DNA from: Alviniconcha marisindica
Lineage: Eukaryota; Mollusca; Gastropoda; Provannidae
Reading direction: 5' to 3'
Length of the DNA stretch: 64,000 nucleotides
NCBI GenBank assembly: GCA_018857735.1
Contig: JABMCL010003210.1
Coordinates: 434,569-498,568 of the forward strand
The notes below the pieces were generated by a model. The model saw nothing but the letters and a program-made list of their open reading frames with translations, was not told the DNA's origin and made no database searches. The translations under genes and the position numbers were made by a program. Positions 12,301 through 24,949 of this stretch are shown one piece after another. Position 1 is the first letter of the stretch; the number at the start of each line of letters is the position of its first letter.

Positions 12301-15300
12301 CTGTGTGTGGGTAGGGGGGCGGGGGGGTTAGCCCAGTGTGCTTGTCCTCAGACTGACTAGAAACTGGGCCAAATGCTAGTCTTCTAAGTGTGGTCAAAGA
12401 ACATGAAATGTACTTTCTGACTGCACTGTAAGTTTAATATATGTACCCACTGAATGCAAACAACAAATTAAGCAAGGCCATGCACCTAGCTGTTACTGTG
12501 ACTCAGTTCTTTTTAAAGTGTTACATTCTTTTAAATTACATAATGTAAAACAACAACAACAAAAAGTAACATTACAAATACAATTGACTGAAGTATATCA
12601 TTATCACACTGCCCACAGTTTCACTTATTCAGTATATTTCATGTACACCACAAACCTTGTCATCACCAGTTCTGCTGTTGCCCAACCCATGCCAGCAATC
12701 ATGAACTTCAGCTGACCCTTGCCAGCAAACTTTGACATCACAATATGCAAACCCAAGAGGTCAGCAAGGTCAACTGTACACTTCAGAAATTCCTGCAAAA
12801 CATGAGTGACACATATATCAAATGTGTAAACCAATCAAAATCAGGAGTCATTTGCCTGTAAATGTAATGTCATTTCTTCCATTGTTACAACCAAATAACT
12901 TTGTGCATAATTATTCATGAACATGATAATTATTTTGCTAAGCTATACACCATGTTAATCGCCCTGATATAACCACATTAGTTGACTGGGTGTAAAACAC
13001 CAAGTTACTTACTTACTATACAACATGTTAAGTAATATATATATACACTTTCAAAACACATTTACCTGCATATAAATTGTTATTTATAGTATTATTAGTA
13101 CTAATGTAGTAATACACTTCATAATATATATTATACATGTTATGTATTATTATGTACGATTCCTGCAACAAAAAGGGATTAGTCAGGAATAGGAAGCTGA
13201 AGGAGACTGAACATACTTGAGGAGATAAAGAAAGATGGTGATTTTTCCCCCAAGAACCCTTCCTAAACAGCGGAGACGGAAGCCATAACACAGTAAAAGT
13301 GTTTGAGACCATGTGACATTTACACAGACACACTGACACTAGCAACAGTACAGTGAGTCTACCAAATGAGAAACCTTGATTTTTAAATTCAAATTCCGCC
13401 TGTCTGTTTATAATATAATAATAATGTGCCCTTTTATTGTTTTAATAGTTTTATGTGCTATTTCTCCAAACTGGAGCACATAGCCCATCACAAAGCAAAG
13501 AACCAAACACAGTCAAAACAAACTTCCATGAGCACACACACACACACATGCAAAGCTAGTCAATAGGATTAGGAAAGCTTGAAGAGGTTAGATTTCAGAT
13601 GATTTAAAAGATGTGAGTGTGTTTACTTTATGATGTAATTTGGAAATTTGACATCATTGGTGACACTGACATTTGTTTTGTGTGTGTGGATTTATTCACT
13701 GACACTATGACAGTGACAGTTAGTGAGTTACACCTTTGCCTTACCCCTGTGACATCAAGGCCTCCAGCTGCCACAGCAGACTCAGGAAAAAACGTCGCCA
13801 ATAACATCATCTTGCAAAGCTGTGTGAACAAGTATGCTCCACCTGCCTGGACACATTTCCAAAATGCACTGTATTCCGCTCTGCAAAAAAGACAGAAGTA
13901 ACAATAAACAGAAAGAAACAGTACAAACTACAACTATACAAAAAATATCTTATAATTATATGCCACAATCTGCATGAACAGAATACTCCCTGAGCACCTT
14001 CTTCCGGTGAGTCCAGCTGGGTAAATCATATCCCCCATGTTAAAACATAAAGTGATAAACCTTTGGACAATGCTGTTTCACTTAGTCTTCCTGTGCTCCA
14101 AAGCAATGGAATTCTCTCCCTTCTGACATCCATCACATTCAACCCTCCTGTGACTTCAGTTTCAAAACTACATTAAAAACTAATAACTATACACACAAAG
14201 ATGACAAACAATACCACAACAGAGATTAGTCTATTTCAAATTCTGTCCTCTGCCTTTTCTAAGAGACACAGAGGACTATACACATCACTTACGTGAAACA
14301 CCAATAGTGAAATACACAAGCACACAGCTAACACTGTTGCTGTAACAATAAAAACTAACACACAAATCATGACAGTGCTTCTGCCTTTTATTTTCTGTTT
14401 GGCTTTGATCTGTTCTGCAGATCTGTTCAACAGATTTAGAGCATGATACTCAAAGTCTAAATGTCGACACATATTTTATAATCAAATTCAAATGGTCTTG
14501 TGTTTGACTGAAAGTGCCACATATTTTGCTTTCTTACTTAGAGGATGTACCTCTAGTGGAATTTGTGTACCTTGTATTTACACGCATGCCAGGTGAATTA
14601 CCATAGGTGACTGAGGTCTTGTTGTTGTGCTTGTGTCACATAAGTGCTAATTAACTCCCTTGTGTGTTGATTCTTTCTTACTTAGTTACTATTCTACAAA
14701 ACCCCTTTCAATAATAAATGATACTGACAGATGGACGCTAGTTGCTACAAAAATTAAAATTGAGGGCAGGGTGAAAGGAAAAACCCTTGAGAACTACAAG
14801 AAAAGGCTTTGAATAAACCTATTACTGCTGGCATAATGATCCAAAATACCTGACTGTGTACAACTAAAAGTATCACTGTCTGACAGAACTAAACCCAGAA
14901 CTGAGTAGCGCTCACTGGAAGCGGCAAAGGGCACTTTAATGCAAAGCAGTATACTTACGCACAACTGCCGTTTCATATTAGATCTTACCTTTTAAATTTG
15001 CCCAGGAACCCTCTAAAAGTAAAAGTTGTACAGTTGTAGTTGTAGCAGTGAGCCCCAGGGACCCCTGTAAAATACTCACTAATGGGAGCCCTGAAGTAGA
15101 ATTACCCTCAGCCTGGTTTGACCTCCCACTGTCATGATGATGTATGATCATAATGATGCAGTACTCCCGATAACACATGACTGCGGGTCTGTTATGCATA
15201 GATTTGAATTCTGATGCACAGATTAGAGATCTGTGCTTCATCTTAACACACACATATTTTCAAAGCGATACAGATAGTCAATGGTCATTTAGTGCATCAA

Positions 15301-18300
15301 TGAAACCAGACTGGCAAAGTTTTGAATGCAAAACTCTGCTTGCCGAACCACATTCCTGTCTGCGATGCTCACTGGTTCAAAATCAAATGTCATTTCTAGC
15401 AGTTGTATTTCAAAGCTGATTGGTCAGAAATTCACTTCCTTTCTACGCTATCATTTCCTTTCTATGCCTTTGTTTTCACTTTGGCTGAAAACATGTTGCT
15501 TTTACCTGGTTTACATGTGCAAAGTGCTTGGCCTTGGCAGAAAAGCCTGATGAAAATAGTATCGTTGCTGGAGTGAGAAGTATTAAAATTTAAAGCAACT
15601 GAAAAAGATCCTAGTGCAACCATACTCACTAGCATATGTTTGACCAGTGCAACTGTAGTAGGTAGCATAAATCATAAATGTGACTGAATTTTGGCAACGG
15701 CTTACACGGCCTTCCTCATTTTTACTACTGCTCAGTTGCAAAATGGATCTTGCCATTTCACAGTGATCTACACTTCGCCCCGGCTGCAAAATAATTGATT
15801 ATAAATATAATTATCATTTTTGCAACAATTACTTTTGTACTTGCTTCCTTCACTGATGTGCTGTATTCCATCAGAACAACCTCGAACGAAACTGAGGATG
15901 TTCCAATAAAATAAAAAAACAAGCGCAAAAATGGTAATTAAAATTGATTGAACTTTTGAGGCAATAATCACTGTGCAACTGTGAGAATCTGAGATCTGGG
16001 TGGGGCCATTTTGTGACCGAGACTTGGCCAAATCTACAGTCAAAGTGGGTTGGAGGGAAGTGATCTCCCACCTTTGCCAGATTTTTTTCCGTTATGCATT
16101 TGAAAGAATGAACAATTCTAAAATGATTCAAACTGAAAGGACTGTAAAAAATTTTTTTTTATGCATCATAATCATGTACTAAATGACTGTAAATGTGAAG
16201 ATAGTAAAGGTGGGGCATTTGTAGTGTGATGTGGGTTGTTTTTTTGGGGTGTGTGAGTTTTTTTTAATACAAAACGGTTGCTATGAATATTCATTTTATA
16301 TATATATATATAATATTTTTTTTTTGACTTAGTCCAAAAGGTGCAAAAAAAGGGGGCCCGTTTTTTTACTGTCAAAAAATCGTTTCAAACACTTTGTCTT
16401 GTTGTTGTTTTGGGTTGTGGTTTTCAAAATTTGGGTTTAGTATCACATTCACGGGGAAACAATATAGCCCCAAATCGGGAGCAGTGGAGAAATATTTTTT
16501 TTTTGAAAGTGAAAAGCGCCCGAAATTCGCCCCCTGAAAAGGAAGCCACGGTGAGGTTTTCGTGTTTTATTCAGGGTTACATGACGAATCAAAACATTAC
16601 CTAGTCACGATTTCAAAGGAGATATCGCTTTACACAGTGCATATAAAATCATTATACTAAGTTTTGTTTTTGGGTTAGGGGCTCTGAAAATCCCTCGGTC
16701 AAACGTATTTTGGGGAAATGTTTCATGACCACATCCGCAGACAATCAAATGAAGAACGGACTTTCTTTTTTCGTCAAACTTTATCCAGTCACTGTGGTCG
16801 TCCTGCATCAGGCGCCAATGTTTTATTTTACGCCAAATTCGGGTATTTTTTTAAAATATATTTTGCCATTCTTATAAATTGTTGCAATAAATAAGTTCAA
16901 CAACGTATTAGATTAAACAAGAAAAAAGGGAAAAAAAATAATTTTTTTGGTTTGCACTATTTCCGGTCGCCATGTTCACATCCGGGTCTTTTGCTTTTAG
17001 CACATGGCCGCTGGAAAGAGTTTGATATGCGAAAGTGTGTGGAAATATTTTTTGAAGCCGAAAGTTCAACTTTATTTAACTTTCACAGAATTTATCAATT
17101 TTCCGGTTATACGAGATATTTATTTTGGGTATATGCCAAAATTTTTAAAATTGGGAATGTTAGCATACAGAGTGATTTTTTGTTGCTGTCATCTAAATTG
17201 TTCAGATGCTTTAAAAAATTATTTTCCCCGAGTTTCTTACAACGTGAGTGCATGTTGAAATTGTAATGTCGGTTATAAACAGATTTCTGATCGTACTTTT
17301 ACATTTTTTTCTTCCCTTTGCAAGCGTTGTTTTGTTTAAAAACTACGTCTTCAAACAAAAAAAATTTGGTAAAAGAAATTCAATTTTAAAGGGTTAAAGT
17401 CGTCAAGTTAGGTTGAAAATTACGATTACAACAGAGCTGTGGAATAATCATTAAAATAAATTTTAGTGACCATCCTGTCTGCCTTCCAGATTTAAAAATG
17501 AAATTCGATCTTAAAGATTATTTTTTGGCTGTGATTTTTTTGGGAATATTTATAAAATTTTTTTATTTATTATTTTAACTTTCATTTTAAAGTTTAAGTT
17601 CAAAAATTTTTTCCTACAATAACATGACCCAAAAAACCAAAGGATAAGGTTTTTTTTTTCCTTTACACCCCAAAGCAGCAAGAGTTGCATCACTCTTACT
17701 TGCTCCATTTTTTCTACTTGTTTGTTAAATAACAAGTATTTTTTTATTTTGTTAGAAAAAAAAAATACCATGTTATCTCATTAAGATTATGTTATCCATG
17801 ATTGCAGCAAAAACTGTTCCTGGAAATATTATGTGTCTTTTACTTTACAGTAATAAAAAGTTTTGATTTTTCATTTTTATCAAGAAAAAAACAGCATTGT
17901 ACATCTTTTTAAATAGTAAAAGTTAAAATATTTCTTTCTCATTTGCGTTTATGTCAAGAAAGCATAAATTTGAGGAAAAAAAAATCATCAAACTTCCCTT
18001 TTCCATATTTTTCTATTAAAAAAAATAACTGTTTATGTGTCAAAATGTTTGCTTTTATATTTAAAAATGTTAAAAAATTTGGGTGTATGTTTAAATTATC
18101 TATTGCAAAAAACTATGCATAGCTGCTGCGGGACACAGAAAAAAAAAAAACTTTACTGGTAATACTCAGTGGATCCCTTTGTAAGATCAGTTGGGGTTTT
18201 TACAGTTAACGCAGATTGCAGCACAGTGATGTGGGCTTTTTTAATGTGTAATGTTTTAACATCTTGTCACAAATCACATTTAAAGTCAAAATTTCTCAGG

Positions 18301-21300
18301 AACGAAGACCCCGCACTGTCTTTCCCCTTTATGGTGGGTGACTTCACAGTGTTCATTTAAAAAAGCTTATCCCTCCGTCAACTTTATTTTTTAGTACCTT
18401 TTGTCCTTTTTCTTGCGCACCTTTTGGCACTAATATATGACTTAGTGCCAAAAAATCGCAAGAAAAGAGGACCAGGGGGACTAGAAAAAAAGTTGACAGG
18501 ATGGAGGAGTAATGCATTTTTGAATAACACATGTGAAATCATCCACCCGTGAAGGGAGAAGGGAGTGCTGCTCCTTTAAAAATTGACTTTTTGGGCCCAA
18601 AAAGGGGCCAAAAAAAGGAAAGGACTAGAAAATAAAGTGACAGGATGTGAGTGAGTAATGCATTTTTTGAATGAACACATGTGAAGTCATCCACCAGTGA
18701 AGACAGGCATGGTCACTATAATTATGTCGAACGTTATTATTTCCACAGCTCGTGTTGTAATTGTAATGTTCAACATCTAACTTGACGACTTTAACCGGCA
18801 TAAATTTTAATTGTCTACCATATACAATGATTTGTTTGAAGACGTAGTTTTTAAACAAAACGAACTGCGTTAACGCAAGCAAAAAATGTAAAGAGTACGA
18901 TCAGAATATATGTTTTTAACCAATCTGCTGTCGCACATTATGATTTCAACATGCACTCATGTTGTAAGAAACTCCGTAAAAAAAAATTTTCGAAAGCATC
19001 TGAACCAACTTTAGATCAACAGCAACAAAAACTCACTCTGTATGCTAACATTCTGATACTTTTAAAAAATTTGGATAACCAATATAAAATATCGTATAAA
19101 AGGAAAATTTGAAAAATCTTTGAGAACGTTTAAATAAAGTTGAAGTTCGGGCTTCAAAAATATTACCACACACCTTTCGATATCGAACCCTTTCCATGCG
19201 GCCATGTGCAAAAGCAAATGACCGGAGTATAAAATGGCTGACCGGAAGTAATGCAAAACCGCGAAAACTTATTTTTTTCCCCTTTTTCTTGTTTAATTTA
19301 AAACTTGTTTAATGTTTTTTATTGCAACAATTTTATGAAGAATGGCAAATATATTTTAAAAATACCCAACATTTGGCGTAAAATAAAACATTGGGCCTGA
19401 TGCGGGGACTACCACAGGACTGGGGTAAAGTTTCGACGAAAAAAAAGTCCTTCTTCACTAGATTTTCTGCGGATGCTGGGGTGAAACATTTCAACAACAT
19501 AACGTTCGACCAGGGATATTTGGAGCCTCTAATCCAAAAACAAAACTTTGTGATAATCGATTTTATATATATTATGCATGTGTAAAGCGAAACCTCTGTG
19601 CAAATCGGTGACGAGGAAAATTTTTATTCTCATGACGTGAAAGAAAGCATCGAAAGCACTCACCCCGAGGTGTCCGTTTTCAGGGGTCGAATTTTCGTGG
19701 CCTTTTCCTTTCAAAAAATAAAATTTCTCCAGCTGCTCCGATTTGGAGCTATTGTTTCCACTTTTTGATACTGACCAATTTTGAACCAACACAAAGCAAA
19801 ACAAAACAAAGAACATTTTTTTGAAGGGAAAAAAACCAAAAACCCCATAACAAATGACAGGAAAAGGGCGCTTGATTTATTTTAAAAATAAAACAAAAAA
19901 ATCATTTAGCAAGTAACACCATTTAAAAAAGCTTTTATATACATTTTAGGTCTGAAAAAGATAACGTGAAGGAGTCTAGAAAAAACATTTAAAAACGGAC
20001 ACCTGAATCTGTCGGATGCACACAGGACACAATGTTTGTTTTGATTTAATCCTTTAATTTTAAAGATTGCTAAATCTGTGGGGAAAATAAACATCCATCG
20101 TTTATAAAAGACAGTAAAACTTAAATTGGCTCAATTCACTTTTTATTTTATATTCAAAATCATAACAATGATGTCCATAGACGATTTTAAATTTTTTTTA
20201 AAAAAATGAAAATGAAACACAACATGAATCAAAAATGGATGTGTTTTTAAATTTAGAAGCATAGTTTTTCCATGACTGCAGCATGAAATAAGGTCATCAA
20301 CGAATTTTTTTTACTTTTTTCTGTCGGATGTAACGATTATTGGATGGACATAACATTTCCCATGCTCACAATACACAGCTTATAAAATAACGTGCTGATT
20401 TCCCCCTAAAAAAAATGTTACCCGCTGATTTAATGACTGCAGACTAAACTCTTTATGTTGTTTTTTTAAAAACCCTTTTTAATTTTTCTTTGGTTAAAAA
20501 ACCCTTTAACAAACTTCCCTTTCCCGTCTTGCCAGCTTAAACATTGTTTCCAATTGCAATTTTGGAAAACAAAAACCCAAAACCATTTTTAAAAGTGAGC
20601 AAGTGCCCTTTTAATTTTTTCAATAATCCCACCCGGTTATAGATCCAAGCAATTTCATTACTGTACTGTTAGTAACCCGGGACCCGGGCAGACGACGCTT
20701 TTGTTTTTTAAAGCGGCGTTTTGCGTAACGCCACATGGCCTTTCACAGCCGCCGGCAAAAGCCGCCGTTTCGCGCCATTTTCAAATCTGTTACTCCCTTA
20801 ATATTGGAACACTTGTTGTTACCTCTCTTTGTTTACCCTAGTCCTTTTATGCACCAAGCCATGTGTAATATAATTTGCATCTTAGAATTTTATTTATGAT
20901 ATTATTAGGACGAAGGATCGAGCTTAATCAGACAATAGCCGATGCCTCTCTGGGTTCCATTCTTTTTATAGCCGTCATCCTGCATGGCGCGTTCTCTGTT
21001 TAGAGTAGGCTACTAGTGAATAGTAGTGAATCGTTTGTTTTGACTTGATGAAAGTAAATTCTGTGTCGATCAGTGCTTTGTTGTATAGTACTTTGCTTAG
21101 CTGACTTCCATGTTAAGTGTTTATTTTGGGTTGAAATTAACTTATTAAATATTGTGTTACTGTAGAAGCTAAGTTGTATTCATAGACTACTTGGTTCACT
21201 TTCAGCGCTGTCAGCGCTGCTGCGACAAAAATAACGCGCCCCAGGCGAAAGGTCGCACCGATTTGTTTTAGTGCTAGTCTTGAGTGTGTCTTGCTTCTCT

Positions 21301-24300
21301 TTACAGAGCGTTGTATTGTAATTGTTATGTACCATTTAACCCCTTGGGAGCGTGCACTTTATTCTGATGTAAGTTTTATTGACAGTTTATTTTTGTACAT
21401 TGTGTTAGTTGTGATTTAGTTGTACGAATCTGCTTATAGATAGGTGCAAGCCACGCTTCCCACTCTTGTTGTAAATAAAATAAGTCATGTGTGTACATTT
21501 TGTTTATATGTTTTAAAAGGTTGTAATTGTAGCTTTCATTTGATGTTTTTCATGTTTTAATTAGTTTAGATATTGTTGAGGAAACTGTATTTGTGCGGGC
21601 CAAGGAAACACAATTGTCAGCCATTTTGTGGTCCAAGGGCCGATTTCATTGTAGCCGGCGATAGCGTGTGTTCCTTGCGGCCCGCGCCGTTCTCTTCTAT
21701 GCGTGCGCGTGAGGATTTTGGGGTGTGCTGAGAAAGTTGTCTGCTGCTGTAGAATAAAAGCCTGATTGCTACCGTTCGCCTGCTGTGGTCTCCATTTTTG
21801 ACCGACTCCGCTGCCTGGGTTACTTTCCTTCTACGCTCCACTCCACTCCATTACATAAAGTAATGCACTGTCGGATGCCTCACATATCAGAGGACACAAT
21901 GGAATATTTAACACTGGACAGTCAGTATGTGACTTAGAAAAAGTACAGCCAAGTTATCATTATTAATATATTCTTTCCATGACAAAACGAAAACCAGTGA
22001 AATTACAAATGTTACATTCACCCTATTACCCATGTTAACAGCAGGGTAAAATCAAATACGAAAGACACTTGATTTGGCATTCAAGTCTCACTACCTGGAA
22101 TAACAACTGTAACACATTGTAAGTAACCAGAAACAGTAATGCAAAATCTGGAAACTGATGACAAAGCATAGAGAATTTCCCATGCTAACACTAATTCTTC
22201 CCATCCTAATAAATTTAAAAGATTTGTTTTCACTTTCAGTGAGTTGGCACTTCAGCATTGAGACATATCTATATTTCTCTGCTGTTCCTAAGTACTGCAG
22301 TGCTTCCCAGGATGAATCTGGCTTCATGCTCCACTAATGTTATCCCTGCTGGAGCATCGACCTCTTTAGCCTGAAAAGAAACATGCATGTGTACAAAATA
22401 AGGCAATATAACAACTGTTTTTGAGGATATGTCTCCTTATTTATAGGTATGCAACTCTGGAGACCTACATGCATATAAGATATTGTGTGTGTCCGTATGC
22501 CGGCACGTGTGTGTGTTTGCGGCCACCCGGACTATATATATATATACGTATCTATATCAGACATTAGGTAATATACTAACAATTATATATATATATATAT
22601 TATATATATATATATATAATATTAGATTAGCATGGATCCAAAATATTAGCGTAGTTGAAACATAATAACACAAATACCAGGTTACCCCCTCCTTTTTTAA
22701 ATTTCTGTTCATTTGGTCTTTTCATCCCTAATAACTTCCACCCCCACCCTACATTGTGCCACAGTGTATTGTATTTTGTGTTGTATGAATTTTTTGTTTT
22801 CATGTTGCATATTTATAGTGAATTGTCACAATAATGCTACTTTATATGCGGCCACTGTATTGATTTGTACTGGCAATGCACATATAAAAACATCTGTTAA
22901 GAAATTCTATTCTGGCTTTCATTAGTTTCAGCACACACTTTAGAATGCGCATCTGTCCTGCTAGAAATAGAATCAAACAACAATTAACAATATACTTTAT
23001 TCATCCCAGGGAAATGGGAAGGCCTGGGAAGATAAAAAAAATAATCTCCCTAATCACAATGTTATTGTTAATGTCATGGTAATGCTTCTTTTCTTTTTTC
23101 TTTTCTTTTTTGTTATTGTTGATGTTGTTGCTGAATGTTTGTACAATTTGTATAATTAGATAATTTACGGCTATGCCTTTTTTTAAACTCTTAGTTCACA
23201 TCACAGACAGCAATAATAAACCTGTAGAGTTGCAGAAGTGTATTGAGGAGTAAGAATTTGTGTCATGGCATCATGCTGTTCTGATCGACTGAACAAATGA
23301 AAAAAAAACGCTGTCCGACAACAGGCAAATCAACTGCGAAATGTTTGCCATCGTAAACACGGGTATTTTCGCCATTACGAAGTAAACACTTGAACGTATA
23401 AGTTTTTCTCTTTCAGTTTCAATCGAAACACTAAGAAAAAACTAGTTCGTTGATCGAAACTTGGACATTACTGTGCAAAATTTGGTCTCTCGCGATCAAA
23501 ACACTGACCTAAGAGAAACAGCTGGCTATCGAACGAAGACATCACTTTGAATTTGCACACTGCCGACCGAAACCTGTTTAATAATAGTCACTTCGCTTAC
23601 AATTACGAATGAAAAGCAAAAATAAGGTTTATAAATGAAAAGTAATATTTAATCTGTCGGACGCAACAAAATTTTTGATCAAAACGTAAAAAGGTACATG
23701 CCCCAAATCAAAATTCACTCACGTTCCTTGTTGCACCAGTTTGAAGGAAAGTAGGCGCAAAAAAGTGAGTAAACAGGGCCGCGCTTTGGCAAAAAGCCCG
23801 GTCCAAAATCGACGTTTACCCCCAGAATGGCAATTTTTTTAAGGACTACAAAAAAAAACTTGAAATTTAATTGTTCTTTTTAGCGATGGAACCCAAATTT
23901 TTTTATTATCCGTTTGACAAAAAACACTGTTTTAGCCCCGCTCCTTTTTTTCACCACCACACCGCGTGAATGTGCAGCGAACGTTTTCTCACAGGGAACC
24001 GGCCCCAAAGCTTTTCGTCGAAAAAAACATATGTTTTTTTAAATTTTTAGTTTTACAAAATTTTGAGCGTTTTTCAGCATTAAACTTTGAATGTTGTCTG
24101 GCAAAAAAGGGAAAATGCCCAAAAAGAAGGCAAACAAAAGCTACCGTGCCCCGAATGCCCCCCCCTTTGCGTTTTCGGCACAGATTTGGTGTAAATTTTC
24201 AATTTACAAAACCCGATTTGGGGTCGTTTTTCTTTATATTCTTTGTATATTTTTCGAAAAAGAGGTTTTTCAGAGAAAACTTAAACCTGAAAAGATTTAC

Positions 24301-24879
24301 AAAAAAATGGATGGTCCTCGCGAGCCCCTTTTTGGCACGGCTATAAAAATATAATAATTTTTCAGTTTTGACCCCCCCAAATTTGGCTGTTTTACCCCTT
24401 GAGTTTTTTACAAGGGGTCATTGGACCATCATTTTCAATTTATATCAGGAGCACTGGATAATCAAGTAATTCAACTCCAAGAGATTATTTCGTTCCGGCA
24501 CAGCATGGGGAAAATTAAAACGTCATAGTATTACTATTAGTAACATTAAAGTATTTCTAAAGTGATACACACAGGCGCTCACACAAGTATTTCTTCAATC
24601 TTTGGCTACTAACGCTCTGGCACTATGTGAACCCGGCCCAGTGTTAGTGTTACTGTTACTTACACTAGTTACAGTGTTAGTGATAGCTAAATATTTAGGT
24701 AGAACTAGAACAGTAGAACTACAAGTACTACTGTACTACTACCAGAAGTAGAAGCAAATACGGACGGTTTACCCGTTGCAATGAATTAAAAAGAATACTT
24801 ACAGCCCCGAACATTTGTAGACAATGACATATGGAATGTATGCCAAAGCTACGCAATTTCCAAAGTGGAAAAAAGTCAT
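9239..24879 (-). CDS. TMEM147: TMEM147, complete gene (six coding exons, 230 residues)
   Basis: Transmembrane protein 147 is a multi-pass ER and nuclear-envelope protein. In vertebrates it partners Nicalin and NOMO at the Sec61 translocon and helps insert multi-spanning proteins. Six minus-strand exons joined at GT-AG sites keep one frame and total 693 coding bases with stop, close to the 224 residues of the human protein. Diagnostic stretches read directly are FHFGNC..LAY at the start, [55 protein letters not shown] and GLGSW near the end. Intron phases in order are 2, 0, 2, 0, 2. The start codon lies 539 bp from the divergently transcribed SORL1 start. The gene looks intact, and orthology is very likely because no other family shares these stretches. 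Confidence 0.95.
9395..9680 (+). mobile_element. Non-LTR retrotransposon 3' end
   Basis: The plus strand encodes the typical reverse transcriptase C-terminus ([25 protein letters not shown], with one shift). It is followed by a 3' UTR and a terminal ATT repeat. An inverted relative sits at 54145-54715. It is antisense to TMEM147 in its last intron. Confidence 0.75.
9925..10561. mobile_element. MITE with terminal inverted repeats, TAA target duplication
   Basis: The ends AGCCCGTTCTTAACTGGGCA and its near-exact inverse (AGCCCGTTCTTAATTGGGCG on the minus strand) are flanked on both sides by TAA (9922-9924 and 10562-10564). A 3-bp TWA duplication suggests a PIF/Harbinger-type non-autonomous element. 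An internal piece near 10150-10200 (ending in TTTAATCAATCC) looks like a nested retroelement tail. No coding sequence is present. Confidence 0.8.
10585..10690 (+). repeat. Non-LTR retrotransposon tail fragment
   Basis: GTACATATTTTGTACACTGG then GCGTGCTCACCCCTGTTGGT matches the 3' tail at 53030-53115 and 33580-33700 (GTGTGCTGACCCTTGTTGAT). Confidence 0.55.
10754..10771. repeat. Poly(C) tract, 18 bases
   Basis: Uninterrupted run of C just outside the donor side of TMEM147 exon 5. Confidence 0.95.
10821..10942 (-). CDS. TMEM147: TMEM147 coding exon 5
   Basis: Acceptor TTATCAG and donor GTAAGT. The exon encodes [15 protein letters not shown] and a hydrophobic segment [11 protein letters not shown], matching the fifth exon region of the family. 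Enters in phase 0 and leaves in phase 2. Confidence 0.92.
11085..11190. repeat. Retroelement tail fragment with AAT repeat
   Basis: (AAT)n followed by TTTTTTAAGCGCAAAATCTTGTTGGCAGAGAC and GCGCATACATGCACACACA, split here for length. It matches a second copy at 57968-58090. Confidence 0.55.
11696..11780 (-). CDS. TMEM147: TMEM147 coding exon 4
   Basis: Acceptor TTTCTTTCAG and donor GTAAGC. Encodes [20 protein letters not shown], the most conserved stretch of the family. Enters in phase 2 and leaves in phase 0. Confidence 0.95.
12030..12420. repeat. Local duplication, about 180-bp unit, two to three copies
   Basis: Copies near 11945-12110 and 12115-12290 share CAGCCT...GTTTAACC/GTTTAGCC, GGAAACCAGGCAGTGC and AAGTCATCTGGATAAG-like blocks, and a third, more diverged copy runs to about 12430. 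All lie in TMEM147 intron 3. Confidence 0.65.
12656..12792 (-). CDS. TMEM147: TMEM147 coding exon 3
   Basis: Acceptor TTTTGCAG and donor GTTTGT (a weak but acceptable donor). Encodes [20 protein letters not shown] then [19 protein letters not shown]. Enters in phase 0 and leaves in phase 2. Confidence 0.95.
12955..13015 (+). repeat. SINE-like tail fragment
   Basis: CTGATATAACCACATTAGTT then GACTGGGTGTAAAACACCAA, the clearest copy of the SINE-like tail family in the window. Confidence 0.55.
13745..13880 (-). CDS. TMEM147: TMEM147 coding exon 2
   Basis: Acceptor TTTTTTGCAG and donor GTAAGG. Encodes [20 protein letters not shown] then [13 protein letters not shown]. Enters in phase 2 and leaves in phase 0. 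Confidence 0.95.
14080..14290 (+). mobile_element. Non-LTR retrotransposon C-terminal fragment
   Basis: GCTCCAAAGCAATGGAATTC then CATCACATTCAACCCTCCTG matches the reverse transcriptase C-terminal region at 52795-52920 and 30650-30780. It is truncated and not coding. Confidence 0.6.
14300..16320. other. TMEM147 intron 1, no gene recognised
   Basis: Neither strand shows an exon with splice sites that match a family I know. The sequence is ordinary AT-rich intron up to the start of the transposon block at about 16.3 kb. Confidence 0.4.
16325..18434 (-). mobile_element. Family A transposon copy, reverse orientation
   Basis: The left end reads ACTTAGTCCAAAAGGTGC and the right end CGCACCTTTTGGCACTAA. 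The interior is the reverse complement of the complete copy at 60679-62932, in the same order. Homopolymer runs are lengthened and short words are lost relative to that copy. It abuts the next copy head to head around 18434-18437. Confidence 0.8.
18437..19830 (+). mobile_element. Family A transposon copy, forward, internally deleted
   Basis: Starts TGACTTAGTGCCAAAA and contains the first about 150 bp of the element twice (again from about 18610). It then jumps by a deletion into the half beginning GACAGGCATGGTCACTAT and follows the complete copy to about 19780. The right terminal repeat is not recognisable. With the preceding copy it forms a large imperfect inverted repeat. Confidence 0.75.
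19831..20787. other. Degenerate repeat-like block, no gene
   Basis: AT-rich sequence with long homopolymer runs and the recurring word CTGTCGGATG (about 20008 and 20323, again near 21870). A GC-rich patch at 20675-20780 contains GCGGCGTTTTGCGTAACGCC and related inverted words. I cannot assign it to a family. Confidence 0.35.
20788..21855 (+). mobile_element. LTR-like element (possible solo LTR)
   Basis: Begins TGTTACTCCC and ends CCACTCCATTACA. An AATAAA at about 21753 lies about 100 bp before the end, as in the R/U5 part of an LTR. About 620 bp of it (21233-21855) recurs inverted at 30891-31495. No primer-binding site or internal coding region follows, so a solo LTR fits, but I see no matching target duplication and the left boundary is tentative. 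Confidence 0.5.
21856..22640. other. TMEM147 intron 1, no gene recognised
   Basis: Ordinary intron sequence ending in a TA-rich stretch at 22535-22620 that borders the family B copy. Confidence 0.4.
22645..24345. mobile_element. Family B repeat, copy 1
   Basis: Nearly colinear with 31802-33590: both begin GTAGTTGAAACATAATAACA and both end near GATGGTCCTCG...CACCTTTTGGCAC or its degraded form. The right end word GCACCTTTTGGCAC also ends family A, so the families may share ends. No intact coding region. From about 23690 the sequence is degraded relative to copy 2 in a way that looks technical. Confidence 0.75.
24803..24879 (-). CDS. TMEM147: TMEM147 coding exon 1
   Basis: ATG at 24877-24879 (minus strand) begins [20 protein letters not shown] and the exon ends in donor GTAAGT after YKCSGL (phase 2). 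The start agrees with the usual start of the family, giving no reason to seek another. Confidence 0.95.
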
Positions 24880-24949
24880 TTTGATTCTTTTGCTTGACAC
24901 AATCTGAAAGAACCTAGTTTTTACAGAAAAAAACGAGACAGCGTGAAGC

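Noticed and set aside
20675..20780. GC-rich patch considered as an RNA gene or CpG promoter
   Set aside because: It has short inverted words but no tRNA, snRNA or rRNA features and no gene starting beside it; more likely part of a repeat.
23966..24354. Two overlapping frames of 87 and 126 codons
   Set aside because: They lie in degraded family B sequence; the cleaner copy at 33.2-33.6 kb does not keep the frames.
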